Shown here in pieces: positions 34,683 to 46,730 of a stretch of 64,000 nucleotides of DNA. Numbering within the stretch: position 1 is the first letter of the stretch; each line of letters begins with the position of its first letter. The notes under the pieces are model-generated. The model had not been told where the DNA came from, did no database searches, and worked only from the letters and a program-made list of their open reading frames with translations. The DNA comes from Nymphalis io (lineage: Eukaryota > Arthropoda > Insecta > Lepidoptera > Nymphalidae). The translations under genes were made by a program, and so were the position numbers. The stretch is from NCBI RefSeq assembly GCF_905147045.1, contig NC_065903.1, positions 2,418,001-2,482,000 on the forward strand. The letters are read 5' to 3'.

Positions 34683-35165
34683 TGATCATCATCATCCTTT
34701 TGTCGTCCACTGCTGGAAATAGGCCTCTCCAATGGCACGCCACTGAGCTCAATCTTCAGCTCTCAATCTCCATCCACTGTCAGCCACCTTTCGTATATCG
34801 TCACTCCACCTAGCAGGAGGGCGTCCTACGGTCGTTTGCCAACGTGGTCTCCACTCGAGAACACGTCTACTTTAACAGTCGTCGGTTCTGCGACATATGT
34901 GTCCAGTCCACTGCCACTTCAGCTTAATCCTTTGGGCTATGTCGATAACCTTGGTTCTCTGTCGGATCACCACATTTAAGATCCTTCAGAGAAATTTCAG
35001 ACAAACATAGCCCTCTCCATAGCTCGCTGAGTGACTTTAAAATGGTGGACCAATCTCATCGTCAGTGTCCACGTCTCGGTTCCGTAGGTCATAACCAGTA
35101 AGACGCACTCGTTGACGACTTTAGTCTTCAAGCATTGCGGTATCCGTGACGAAAAGACTGACGAT
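34683..35165 (-). pseudogene. RTE-clade LINE 3' end
   Basis: Minus-strand frames encode VVNECVLLVMTYGTETWTLT and MRLVHHFKVTQRAMERAMF (after the reverse transcriptase), then, with frameshifts, the region leading to a C-terminus and an ATGATGATGATCAAC-type repeat tail (34683-34696 on the plus strand). These motifs identify the RTE group. Frameshifts and stops make it inactive. Confidence 0.85.
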
Positions 35166-37115
35166 AAAGTTGATATGAATATTATCCTTGTAAAATTCAA
35201 CTTTTATAATGTAAACTTACCTACATTATGAAACAAAAACAAACCTCATGTGTTTCTATGCTAACGGTACACTCTAGCTCATTTACACGTTCCTCACGCA
35301 TAGCTTAGATAATATGCTGCTTATACGAAGCATCCGTTCTATAAATATTAAGCATATTTTAATAAATTGTTAACTAATTTTCACAACATTTTAAAATTAT
35401 GATGATAGAAGCATTTAAATTTAGTCCTGCGTTTATTATTTAACTTTAAGCATCCTTATAAAAAAACCTCAAATTATTCATATTAAAAAAAATACCAAAT
35501 CCTACAAATTGATGTGAATTCACCAGCAAAATGGCGGTTTTTTTTTTTAATAGAGCGCGTGTCTTTTTTTAACAACGCTGTTGAATGTGTCAAGGAATCT
35601 CCTAATTAAACTATTATGGAAAATTACCACCACACTAACAATTTTTTTTGACGTTGTATTGAAATTTGAATTAAGTTTGTCAATATATTTTTTTATTTCT
35701 ATTGTCTATTTTTTATTCTTTTAACTACTGACAATTTTTTTTTATTTTTTATTCTTTTTTTCATTTTGTCTTTTTTTTTTAAGTTTCATGGTGTGATACT
35801 AGAGATAAGTAAGAGAGCGAGTAATTCCAATGAATCTGTAAACCATTGTTTGTTATTTTACCTTGATTTAAAATTTAAAAAAGTACTTTGTCGATACGTC
35901 CTTTGCATAATATCTGAACTATATAACTGCAAATTAAGTCATGAACAAAATATAAAGATGTATAATGTATTTCGATTCTACTAATTTATATTCGGCTACG
36001 ATACGTTTCCGATTCTATTCCGATCCAACATCGATCGAACCGTAATTAGTTTTGTTAGTAGAATAGGAAAATGGTTGAACGTCCACGATTACTTTTCGAT
36101 TCGATTGCGATAAAGTGACAATTTGTTTGTAGAATTGGCCACCTGTTATTTGATTATAAAAATAGCAATACACTTTATTATAGCGTTAGTAGATTACAGA
36201 GCAATTTTATTCATATTAATGAAAAAAACAAATTCGTTATCGTCAAATTAAACGGAAATTTGATGTTATCGTTAAAATGAAAACGTGTCTAATTTGTTCA
36301 GAGTAATAGAATTATCTGATAATAAATTGCCTTTCGAGCGTTATTTTAAGCGTCAATAACTAATACAATTTAGTTGGAGGACGGCGAGTAATTCGATGAT
36401 AGCAGTAATCAATACTGTAATATACAGTGACAATCTTAGAATAACACTGCACAGTGTTTACAAATTAATTCAAATGGAATCAATATTATTTATTCAAGAA
36501 GGCTCATAAAGGCACTATTAATTCGTCATGGTACACTATTACATAAAAATGTAAAACTACCGTCGGTTTGAAATGTAGATTCTACTTAGAATAGCCGACA
36601 AGGAACTCAATAGTTACTCTTTTGTATAATTTAAATCCGGAATACAATAATACTATAAACTTTAACTGGTGATGTTAGTCTTCTATGTCTTTGTCGTTAC
36701 TACCATATTTTTAAAACATAATGTGTGACAGTGTCAATGAATTATACAGAGCTTTAGTATATTAAAGAGCCCATGTCCTTTGGAGATGGCAATGTCTTAG
36801 AAATCCCTAGCAAAATGTCAGCACTAGTGGTTACGTTTTAGACTAATTGTGTCATTAAAGGAATATTCTCTTAAAATTATTGCTTTTCAGTCCAGATCGC
36901 TTGGAGATATTTTATAGAACGTATAAGAAAAAAGTAAAATGCTTAAACATAAAAAGCTTATTTATTACCCTCAATAATTTACTTTTAGATCCGTAGGCTT
37001 ACAAGATTAATTATTGGAAATGTTTGAAACAATGAAACGAAAAAAATAAGTACAGCGACTTCCATTTTTATAACACGAATTATCATACATACGTGTTCTT
37101 GGGTAAAGTATTATG
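35166..37115. other. AT-rich stretch, no gene seen
   Basis: No supported gene. Homopolymer-rich sequence (T runs) around 35530-35790. Confidence 0.35.
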
Positions 37116-37116
37116 T

Positions 37117-37380
37117 TTGCCTCGTCGATCTTGTGGCCAGATTAAGGTCACAAATTGTGAGGTCTTGGTTTCAGGAGGAAATCTTAGGTCGGCCGATAAA
37201 AAGTTATTGGATTTTTTTATCGAATAATTTTCAGTAGTAGCACGGAGTCATCAACGGTACAGTACAGTAACAATAACAGCCTGTTAATCTCCCACTGCTG
37301 GGCTAAGGCCTCCTCTCCCTTTTGAGGAGAAGGCCGGAGTCATCATAGCATTATATTTATAGTCGTTATTTAAATGTGTC
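37117..37380 (+). repeat. SINE-C remnant carrying a SINE-A insertion
   Basis: CCAGATTAAGGTCACAAATT, GAGGTCTTGGTTTCAGG and CGATAAAAAGTTATTGG are old SINE-C head text. It is interrupted at 37254-37334 by a SINE-A tail and resumes after the duplication CGGAGTCATCA. Confidence 0.5.
37254..37334 (-). repeat. SINE-A, only the last 81 bases, with target-site duplication
   Basis: A severely 5'-truncated SINE-A flanked by CGGAGTCATCA (37243-37253 and 37335-37345). The retained part is the 3' tail GGCCTTAGCCCAGCAGTGGG plus TAC-rich repeats. It shows that the 3' tail is where reverse transcription begins. Confidence 0.85.
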
Positions 37381-39416
<2,036 letters not shown>

Positions 39417-39567
39417 AATTATTTAAGTTTAATTTAGGTCTAACAAATGCTCAGTTTCCTCATAATCAAGATCCCTAAGCCATTCTTTAATTGTTTTTTT
39501 AATTTAAAAGTTAAACAAGTCTTGTTTTACATGTAGATGCTAGTGAACTGTAACAGTCTTAGTTTTA

Positions 39568-40331
39568 TTAGGTCCTTACATATGAAATTAGCGTTTTGTC
39601 GTACTGACCACTTTGATCTGAAATATCTACTCTTTGGTTAAGAATTCCAAATTCAAATTTATAAATTCATTTAGCTGGTACATTTGAGTTTTGAAAACAG
39701 TAGTTCATTTGTTTTTTTCTCATTATTATTAAGGTTGCGTACGGCGCTGGTGTCGCAAAAAAAGCATGGTACGTTTTTGGTTTCAACGTTTTCGTTCTGG
39801 AAATTTCGACCTTCAGAACCAACCCCGTGGACGGCCGGAGACCAAGTCTGGCCAAACGATAACGGCAGATATCTATTATCAACAACTGCAAACCATGAAG
39901 GAAGAACTAGCTGCTAAACAACCGAGATTGGTCAACCGCTCTAGGCAACTGCTGCTTCACGACAACGCAAGACCACACACTGTACAACGAACATCCACTA
40001 AGTTAGATGAGTTACAATTGGAATGTCTGCGACATCCACCGTACTCCCCGGACCTTGCTCTAACAGATTACCATTTTTTCCGGAATTTGGTAAACTTCTT
40101 AGAAGGAAAAAATTCAACTCCGATGCGGCAATCGACACCGCCTTCAAAGAGTTTATTGATTCTCGCCCCCATGGTTTTTTTAGTAAAGGGATCAATTAAC
40201 TACCTATGAGATGGCAAAAGTACATAGATAGGAACGGTGCATACTTTGATTAATTAAATATATTTTACAAAAAGAAAATGACTTCATATTCCTCCCGTAC
40301 AAGACGCCAATTTCATATGTTATGGACCTAA
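39568..40331 (+). mobile_element. internally deleted mariner element
   Basis: Both ends are visible: TTAGGTCC-TTACATATGAAATT at the left and the reverse complement of TTAGGTCCATAACATATGAA at the right. They are inverted repeats of roughly 35 bases with few differences, each flanked by a TA dinucleotide (39566-39567, 40332-40333), the target duplication of Tc1/mariner elements. Length is 764 bp against about 1.3 kb for a complete mariner. Confidence 0.9.
39730..40245 (+). pseudogene. mariner transposase, internally deleted
   Basis: Plus-strand translation gives the end of the DNA-binding region (WFQRFRSGNFDLQNQPRGRP), then jumps to ITADIYYQQLQTMKEELAAK, HDNARPHTVQ (second catalytic Asp) and HPPYSPDLALTDYHFF (third catalytic Asp, DD34D spacing), ending YIDRNGAYFD after a shift. 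About 150 residues, including the first catalytic Asp, are missing between GRP and ITAD. The N-terminus is also frame-broken. Such copies can be moved only by a transposase supplied elsewhere. Confidence 0.88.
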
Positions 40332-40333
40332 TA

Positions 40334-40875
40334 TTAAAAAAAAAACAATTAGTAAATAAAATAAATATAATAAATACATTACCCTCTTTTATTTTGTGGT
40401 CCGGTTAAAAGCAATTTATATAGTGAAAAAATGCCCTCAGGAAAACCATCGCTCGATTGAAATCAATTATTTTAACTTTCAATTATGTTCTCTATTCAAC
40501 ATTTACATAGTAAATATATAAAATAAACTTTCTTTACGTTGCTCAGATTAAAATGCTAGATAGATTATTATATAAAGGTCGAGTAAAATTTTAATTCATT
40601 TTTTCTTCCGAATTTATTGTAATTTGACAGTCGAAACGTTTACTTTTTATTTTCTATACTTTTAGCTTACCAAATTATCAAAGATTATGTCACATACAGA
40701 CCAGTTCCATTAGTTCGTTATTTGATAAACAAAGATCCAAGGAAATTAGATTTCATTTTGGGTTAATAACATCAAACCGAGTCGCAGCTTTATCAGCGAA
40801 AATATAAGATTAATCTAACATCCACGCCACATTCAGCGATTACATTTTGTGATATTTTTTCTTGCGCTCAACCAA
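40334..40875. other. AT-rich spacer
   Basis: No gene was recognised. Confidence 0.35.
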
Positions 40876-40879
40876 GATA

Positions 40880-41310
40880 TTATATATTTTTCCGTATAGC
40901 TTGTCCGTGCCGGCACTTATAAGATTCTACTTTGAATAAGTATCGTCTCGCAAAACAAACTGCTTTAATTTCCCAATGCTTTGCGCAAGAAATTGACAAG
41001 CCCTCCTGGTAACAATTATGACAAGAAATAAGACGAGGTGCTATGTCTACGCGACAACCTCGACATAGAGCGTGAACGAAGGGCTTTGGCTGTTCGGTGT
41101 AATATGATTGCACGTCAATTCGGGCGTTATAGTCTGAGGCAAAGGTGACGCTGTTTCGAGCTTATTGTCAGTGTTTTTACACGCGTCAGCTATGGTGCAA
41201 CGGCACAAAAAGTGCATGTAGCATCAGAGTGCAATATAATAACCTGATTATTTCGACATTGTTAGGTCTCGGATTGCGGCATTTTGGTACCGCACTAGGA
41301 ATTCTGACAA
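40880..41310 (+). pseudogene. LINE ORF2 thumb-region remnant
   Basis: Plus-strand frames give RERRALAVRCNMIARQFGRY, then (frameshift) VTLFRAYCQCFYTRQLWCNG, SIRVQYNN and LLGLG. This is the region behind the reverse transcriptase in CR1/jockey-group LINEs (N-x-L-x-R-x-F ... LFRxYC ... LW). The catalytic core is not present. It is cut on the right by a minus-strand R1-type fragment. Confidence 0.6.
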
Positions 41311-41975
41311 TGAGATTCTTACCCACTAAAACCACTGCGATGGCCGTCCTCAGCACGGATCGGAGTGGCTGCGGGATCGTGTTGATATAACGCATCCGCG
41401 GCCTCTCCCGTGCTTTGCTCCGCTCGTGGCTCGGCGGAGCTTTCCTCAGGGGGTAAAGGTAATTACCCAAGCTCTCCTCGCAAGTGCGTACGGCAGCGCG
41501 AGGCCATCCCAGCTGCCGTCCTCCTCAGGGTCGTCTGGAATAATACACGCGGGGACTCCACCTCACGTATCCACGGTCCCAGGGTAACGCCCTATCTTTT
41601 AAGCCCCGGACGTAGGGGCTGTTGGAGGGCCGAGAATTCTCCGCCGAGCAGGATCGGCTCTTTCCCGTTCCCGCTCCGCGGTCTCCTTCTGGACCATGAC
41701 GGTCTCACAGAAGGAGGCTACGGCCCTCCACGCCGATTCCCTGCGGAGCATCGCCGACACGATTGCTCTCAGGGACAGGTCTTGTCCGACTTCGCAGACC
41801 AGGATCTCCCTCTCCACATTCCACGCGGGGCACCCCTCCAGCGTATGCTGATCGATGTCCCGGTCCGCACCACGGTGGTGGCACATCGCCGATGATTCGT
41901 CCGATCTTACACAGGTATTCTCCAAAAGTCGGAAGGTGACTCGTCGCTTTCGTCTCATTTCGCGTATCACTTATT
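41311..41975 (-). pseudogene. R1-clade LINE, ORF2 C-terminus and 3' UTR
   Basis: The minus frame at 41599-41970 encodes a C-terminal zinc-finger region, MCHHRGADRDIDQHTLEGCPAW, in which H replaces the second Cys of the usual C-x2-C-x8-H-x4-C pattern. It is followed by VEREILVCEVGQDLSLRAIV and ETVMVQKETAERERER, matching the end of the array family. The 3' UTR contains GGCCGCGGATGCGTTATATC and GGTTTTAGTGGGTAAGA. It is GC-rich against AT-rich flanks, 5'-truncated, and lacks a clear poly(A). It is a different R1 subfamily from the array and closer to the insert at 31.3 kb. Confidence 0.8.
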
Positions 41976-42004
41976 ATTATTATCGCGTATCACTTATTAT
42001 TTTT

Positions 42005-42415
42005 AGTTATTTATTTTAACCTCCTGGGAGCGATCTAGCAGATAATTTTGTAAAAGTTGTAGTTGGCTATCTCAAATCCTTAAAGTGTCTGGCTTCTCGA
42101 TCATTTTATTAAAAGAGACTGTATCGAGGCCTTTTGAAGATCAATAAAAATAGTTAGGCATTTTTCTTTATTGTCTAATTTGTCTACTATGAAATCCGTA
42201 ACAGAATGAACTGCATCTGAGGTTGATTTTCTTTTCCTAAAGCCATATTGTGTATCTGCAATTAAATTTTATCTTCCAAATATTTAACAAGTCTATTATT
42301 TATATTTTTTTCAAGTATTTTAGATAGAGACGGTAATATCGAGATTGGACGGTAATTTGATACAAGGTTTCTGTCTCCGGCTTTAAAAATGGGTATAACT
42401 ATGGATTTCTTGAGA
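42005..42415 (-). pseudogene. jockey-like LINE reverse transcriptase, 3' part
   Basis: Minus-strand frames read LKKSIVIPIFKAGDRNLVS, NYRPISILPSLSKILEKNIN, then FRKRKSTSDAVHSVTDFIV, LTIFIDLQKAFDTV and LQLLQNYLLDRSQEVKINN. These are reverse transcriptase motifs in order, with small frameshifts and no YxDD retained. It continues the reading of the 43446-44200 piece almost exactly, so both are parts of one LINE split by the ALG12-bearing segment. Confidence 0.85.
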
Positions 42416-43445
42416 GTTACAAGGTTATACTTGATCAAAAACAGTGGTGCCCAAAATATAATGTCTTAAATATTTTTTATAATTGTAGCGAAAAAAAGTA
42501 AATACCTTACACAAGATATATATGGGACAAGAACTTCAATTTTATAATATTTGAAATAACCACACTTAAACATTAAAAAAAACTGAACGCAAAACCGTTC
42601 ATAAATAAAAATACTCTATGTATAACAATATTGTCCGTTTGGAATAATAATTAGACTATACCATAAATTAACCACAGCTCTATACTTTATAATGATTGTA
42701 GCTTAAAACATATTGTTTGTAGGCGCTGTAGAATATAATAAACAATGATTTTTTTGTAAATAAACTATAATAAAACTACGTTTTTAATCATGACCTGTTA
42801 TTGTCATTATAAATTGTCAATATATTATGAACGTTGATATTAGAGAATAGTCAATTGACTTGTATTGTATTAGACAGCTCTGGGAATAGAAAATAATCTA
42901 AGATATGACTTAAGTTGTGAATTTAAAAGTTTTCATAAATAAAAAGAAATGGTTGAGCTACTTTATATTATCACCAGCTTGCATGTGCTACTATGTCCAT
43001 TCACAAAAGTCGAGGAAAGTTTTAATATTCAAGCATTTCATGATATTTTATATCATCGGCTAAACTTATCAGAGGTATAAAAGAAGTTCTAATTTTGGAC
43101 TAGTATGTTGCGCACTGTCTGTGTTTTTATAATAATCTATTTTTTACAGTACGATCATAACGAGTTCCCGGGTGTAGTGCCGCTTACTTTCATTGGACCA
43201 CTTGTTATATCTTCATTATGTTCACCTGTTGCTTTCTTATTTCATTTACTTAGTATAAATAAATTTTGGATGCAGTATGTAGGTTAGTCAGCAATACAGT
43301 TCTATAACTGATTTTATATAGGCTATTTTCAATGTATATATTTTTGGTAAGCAAGGCTAGTTTTAATTCAATTTTGTTTTAATTACAGTGAGACTGTCTT
43401 TAGCATTGACAGTAATAGCAGCATGGACCCAACTTCGAAATATCA
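42416..43445 (+). other. roughly 1-kb ALG12-bearing segment inside a LINE
   Basis: The LINE reading on the minus strand stops at about 43446 (...LTYIFNRCL) and resumes at about 42415 (LKKSIVIP...), missing only some ten residues. All sequence between is foreign to the LINE. The left 530 bases are AT-rich non-coding DNA, presumably ALG12 upstream region; the rest is ALG12 exons 1-3 with introns. I see no clear terminal inverted repeats or target duplication, so the mechanism (Helitron-type capture, repair filler, segmental duplication) is open. Confidence 0.7.
42949..43445 (+). pseudogene. ALG12: ALG12 5' fragment (exons 1-3, exon 3 cut)
   Basis: ALG12 is the ER-membrane alpha-1,6-mannosyltransferase (GT22) that adds the eighth mannose to the dolichol-linked N-glycan precursor. 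Exon 1 is 42949-43074 (42 codons, MVELLYIITSLHVLLCPFTK start, VEESFNIQAFHDILYH), donor GTATAA. Exon 2 is 43150-43282 (YDHNEFPGVVPLTFIGP...), acceptor TTTTTTACAG, donor GTTAGT. Exon 3 starts at 43389 after AATTACAG (VRLSLALTVIAAWTQLR) and is cut at about 43440 by LINE sequence. The conserved blocks EESFN-QA-HD and YDH-EFPGVVP match the family. A Leu replaces the usual Arg of GVVPRTF. Frames and splice sites are intact, so the duplication is young, or this is a disrupted allele. About 100 of the roughly 480 residues are encoded. Confidence 0.88.
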
Positions 43446-44200
43446 TCATAAACATCTATTAAAAATGTAGGTCAGTGGAGTCACAGTAAATTCAATTAGA
43501 CATTTGAGTACCTTCGACGTTATGCCATCCCAGCCAGGACTACAGTTTGTTTTTAGGTCGATTATAAGTCTACATATTTCATCTTCTGTGGTGCTTAAGA
43601 GAACGAATGAGTTTTGCATAGATTCTATAGATGTAAGTCAAGTTGGTTGGTATGTTTGAGGCCAGATCAGCACCTATGCTTGCAAAGTATTTGTTTACTG
43701 AGTTTACTGAATACATGGTTGTTTTATTTATATTAAGGAGTTCAAAAGGTGGGTTTGCCGTTTTATTTAAGTTATTAATATTTTTTATTACGTTCCATAT
43801 TTTTTTGTTATTATTTCCAGCGGCTTTAATTTCATTTCTTTCGTAGTCGATCTTACATTTTTTTAAAATTTGATTACAAAAATTTCTGTAACGTTTATAT
43901 GTGATTCTCAGTCTCATTATTTACCTATTTCTTTAATTTGTAGTGCATTCTATCCCTAGATCTTATGCATTTCAGCAAGCCTATGGTGATCCAGGGTTTT
44001 TTAATTATTTTACTTCGAGGAAGTCTATTAGTAATTGTGTTTTTCATAATGTTTTGTATAAGATTAATAAATATGTTCAAGCACTGATCTGGATTGTTAT
44101 TTATATTATATATCTCACTTAAAACTAAATTTTTACAATCATCTTTTAATTTGTCAAAATTTAATTTATGTGAATATTTTATTTTTTTATAAATACTATT
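43446..44200 (-). pseudogene. jockey-like LINE ORF2, linker and start of RT
   Basis: Minus-strand frames read, in order, KLNFDKLKDDCKNLVLSEIY, RLPRSKIIKKPWITIGLLKC, (frameshift) RLRITYKRYRNFCNQILKK, NNNKKIWNVIKNINNLNKT, NKYFASIGADLASNIP and CRLIIDLKTNCSPGWDGITS. This is the stretch from the end of the endonuclease to the first reverse transcriptase motif of jockey-group ORF2. Frameshifts near 43920 and 43640 make it inactive. Confidence 0.85.
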
Positions 44201-45980
44201 ACATATTATATATATTTATATTTTATATATATTTTAATATATTTATCTGATAGTTCGAACGAATTTAAATTCTTTCATAACTCTATAATAACAGTATAAG
44301 GTCGTAATATCTTAGACAAGGCTGAGCTCGTAAAAGTGGAACATTAAACTCCTAACTTATATTGCTTTTCCATTTGACGGTACATCTCTATCAGAAAATC
44401 ATTTCTTTGATATCATAATATTACTATGTAACTAGCTATACGTTGCGTCTTTCCACGTGTAAAATGAATATTCATTGATATATATTTTTAAAATATTAAA
44501 GTTCGTATAGTCTGAAGGTCGAAGACGGGACTCAGTGTGTGTGAATAAAAAAAACAAAAGTTGTACGCAACCTTAATCATTCAGTAATCATTTTCCGTCC
44601 ACGCCACTACGTGTACGTATGTAAATTCATGATGATCGGTTGAGTATTTAAGACGTGAAATCGTAACATTTGATTGTAAAGGCAGTTCGAATGCAACTAA
44701 CACTTAATAATTTGTTCGATAGTCTCACTACGGGACGAAATAAAAGTCACTAATTGGTTCGGACGTACACATATAATTCGTAACACAATACAGTCAGGAG
44801 AACACTAACAAACATATAAAGTTAATCACGGTAACCAGAACAGAAGGAATATCCGGAATCGCATTAACATAAGTTTACATAGACGAGAACATAATTATTT
44901 TAGCGCGACCGAAATATATCACTAGTGGAGGGCAATGCAAGTAAAAAATCACTGCCCGCTGCGACGATCTTGGACGGCTCATAGGCACAAGCCATCGGTA
45001 CTTTTTACCAACGCCGTCCACTCGAGTTTGCGTCGTAATTAATATTAATTATTTTAAATATATTTTTATTTTTTATTTATTGTGTGTGTGTAGGTTCCCC
45101 ACAAACAAACAAACTCATTTTCGCATTTATACTGTAAGTATCGTATAGTATAGTAAGGATTATATAGTATATACATATTAATAAATTTAATCAGATTGAT
45201 GTCAGAAGAATGTCAAATCTAATCTAGGTTAATCTGTTTACTTAAAATAAAACAACAAAATTACATAACAGAATAAAAACAAATAATGTGTTACGTACAA
45301 TTTTTTTATTTAGCTTAAGCGCCTACCTTCAACAGCACCAACCAGCTTACGAGACTGATCCCAGTACGTGTCTTCCATAGATTACCAATTGCTGAAAGAA
45401 ACCAGGCAGTGTCGTTCACACTTGTCATACAGTGTCGTTCACAATGCTTTGCCTGAGTCCGTATTTTAAGCAGGTTTCTTATAGGCAAGCGTGCTTACTT
45501 CTGAGACCGTGTCGATGCTTAACATCAGGCAAGTCAACGGTCAAACGCTCTCCTATTAAATGTAAAAAGAAACTTAAATATAAGATGTATGAACTCACAG
45601 AGAATACAGTTTACAGTTTTTAATGAGAGCGCGTAAAATATCGACCTGTCATTTCGGATATCGATTTGAAGTGAATAGTTCAACGCATGTGGCGCTGTAG
45701 TCGCGCGTCTAACCAATAGAAACGTTTCGTTTCGTCTATTATAAATGAAGAAAATACTCAAACTCATACCCAAAAAAGAAATAAAAAATAAGAAAAATGT
45801 TGTTATTAAGGATTGTGTTGTCTTATTTATAAAATAAAAATAATTGATTAAATTTGTAGTATAACTTCTGATAAGCAATTAATTTGAAGTTTATTCCGGC
45901 TCGGAAAAAATAGTAAAAAAAATAATCATTGTGGTGACATTAAATACAAAACAAAAAACTAGTATAAATGTTGTCTTACG
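44201..45980. other. AT-rich stretch left of the array
   Basis: No supported gene. The stretch 44935-45035 (CTGCCCGCTGCGACGATCTT...) is less AT-rich and could be an old repeat or exon, but I cannot assign it. The last bases, TTACGTTGATAAAGGTATGA, are the intact left part of the array target site. Confidence 0.4.
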
Positions 45981-46003
45981 TTGATAAAGGTATGAACAAA
46001 GTT

Positions 46004-46106
46004 GGGGTGCATGTCAGTCACCTCCACGTGGTGCACCCTGGGCAACGGGGTCGACCAGCAATCCGATGTTTTTCCGGAATGCTTGTCGATCGCGGCTGAG
46101 ACTGAC
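46004..46106 (+). ncRNA. HDV-like self-cleaving ribozyme of E1
   Basis: P1 GGGGTGC/GCACCCT (46004-46010, 46033-46039), J1/2 AT, P2 GTCAGTC/GACTGAC (46013-46019, 46100-46106), P3 ACC/GGT around L3 TCCACGT, then GGGCAAC (46040-46046), P4 GGTCGAC/GTCGATC (46049-46055, 46085-46091), and J4/2 GCGGCTGA with catalytic C at 46096. Relative to E2, a C-to-T change in P4 keeps pairing through a G-U wobble, supporting the fold. Confidence 0.85.
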
Positions 46107-46628
46107 GCGGCGGAAGTATCGCGGGCCGCTCCTGGGACTTCTCTGTTGCGCAGAGTTGACCAGCGAGCGGCTCCGTGGCAAATAGGAGGACTCCGGGGTC
46201 CTTTTGGGCCGCCGGAGAGAGAGAGGAGGAGTTGGTCTCCGGAGTCCTTTCGGGCTGCCGGAGACAGGAGTAGAGGAGTAGAGGAGGAGGGAGAGGCGGG
46301 TTCGTCCAGTTTCGGTGTCGATGCTGGGCGGACAGACTTCGGTCACCGCCTTCTCAAACTCGTTTCCCCATCCAGGCGCCAGCCTGTGGTGGGACCGAGG
46401 GCCTTGCCTTCACCGGCCGGGTCGAGAGGAGAAAACCTCAATAAAAAACAACAGGTGGGTCGCTCACCCAAAGCGACGGCCGCAGGTGGGGTCGCGGTGG
46501 TGTGCTAACGCGTTCCCGTAACCCCGCCACCATGCGGTGAGAAGGAAACGAGGAGGTTTTAGTGGGTAGGACGATGGCCTTCTGCCCCGTGAGTCCCACA
46601 TACCCGTCCCGGTCGTGTCCGGGCGGCA

Positions 46629-46640
46629 GGCGTAAATGCC
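46629..46640 (+). promoter_or_regulatory. 3' terminal hairpin of E1
   Basis: GGCG-TAAA-TGCC, followed by TTTCCTCCTCG and poly(A). The same hairpin is in E3 (51089-51100), and an analogous ACGCG-TAA-CGCGT precedes the tail at 7.6 kb. I infer a recognition structure for the reverse transcriptase. Confidence 0.45.
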
Positions 46641-46651
46641 TTTCCTCCTCG

Positions 46652-46717
<66 letters not shown>

Positions 46718-46730
46718 TATGAACAAAGTT

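Larger units (their letters stand above)
46004..46715 (+). mobile_element. E1: UTR-only non-autonomous element
   Basis: It begins with the ribozyme and a 5' UTR related to, but diverged from, E2/E4, with a duplicated box CTCCGGGGTC...GCCGGAGA. After AACCTCAATAAAAAACAACA it jumps straight to 3' UTR sequence (GTCGC..., GGAGGTTTTAGTGGGTAGG, GGCGTAAATGCC) and 64 A residues (46652-46715). No ORF1 or ORF2 is present. It resembles the short internally deleted elements known for R2: both ends needed for mobilisation are kept, with no protein. Its divergence suggests a separate subfamily. Confidence 0.85.
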
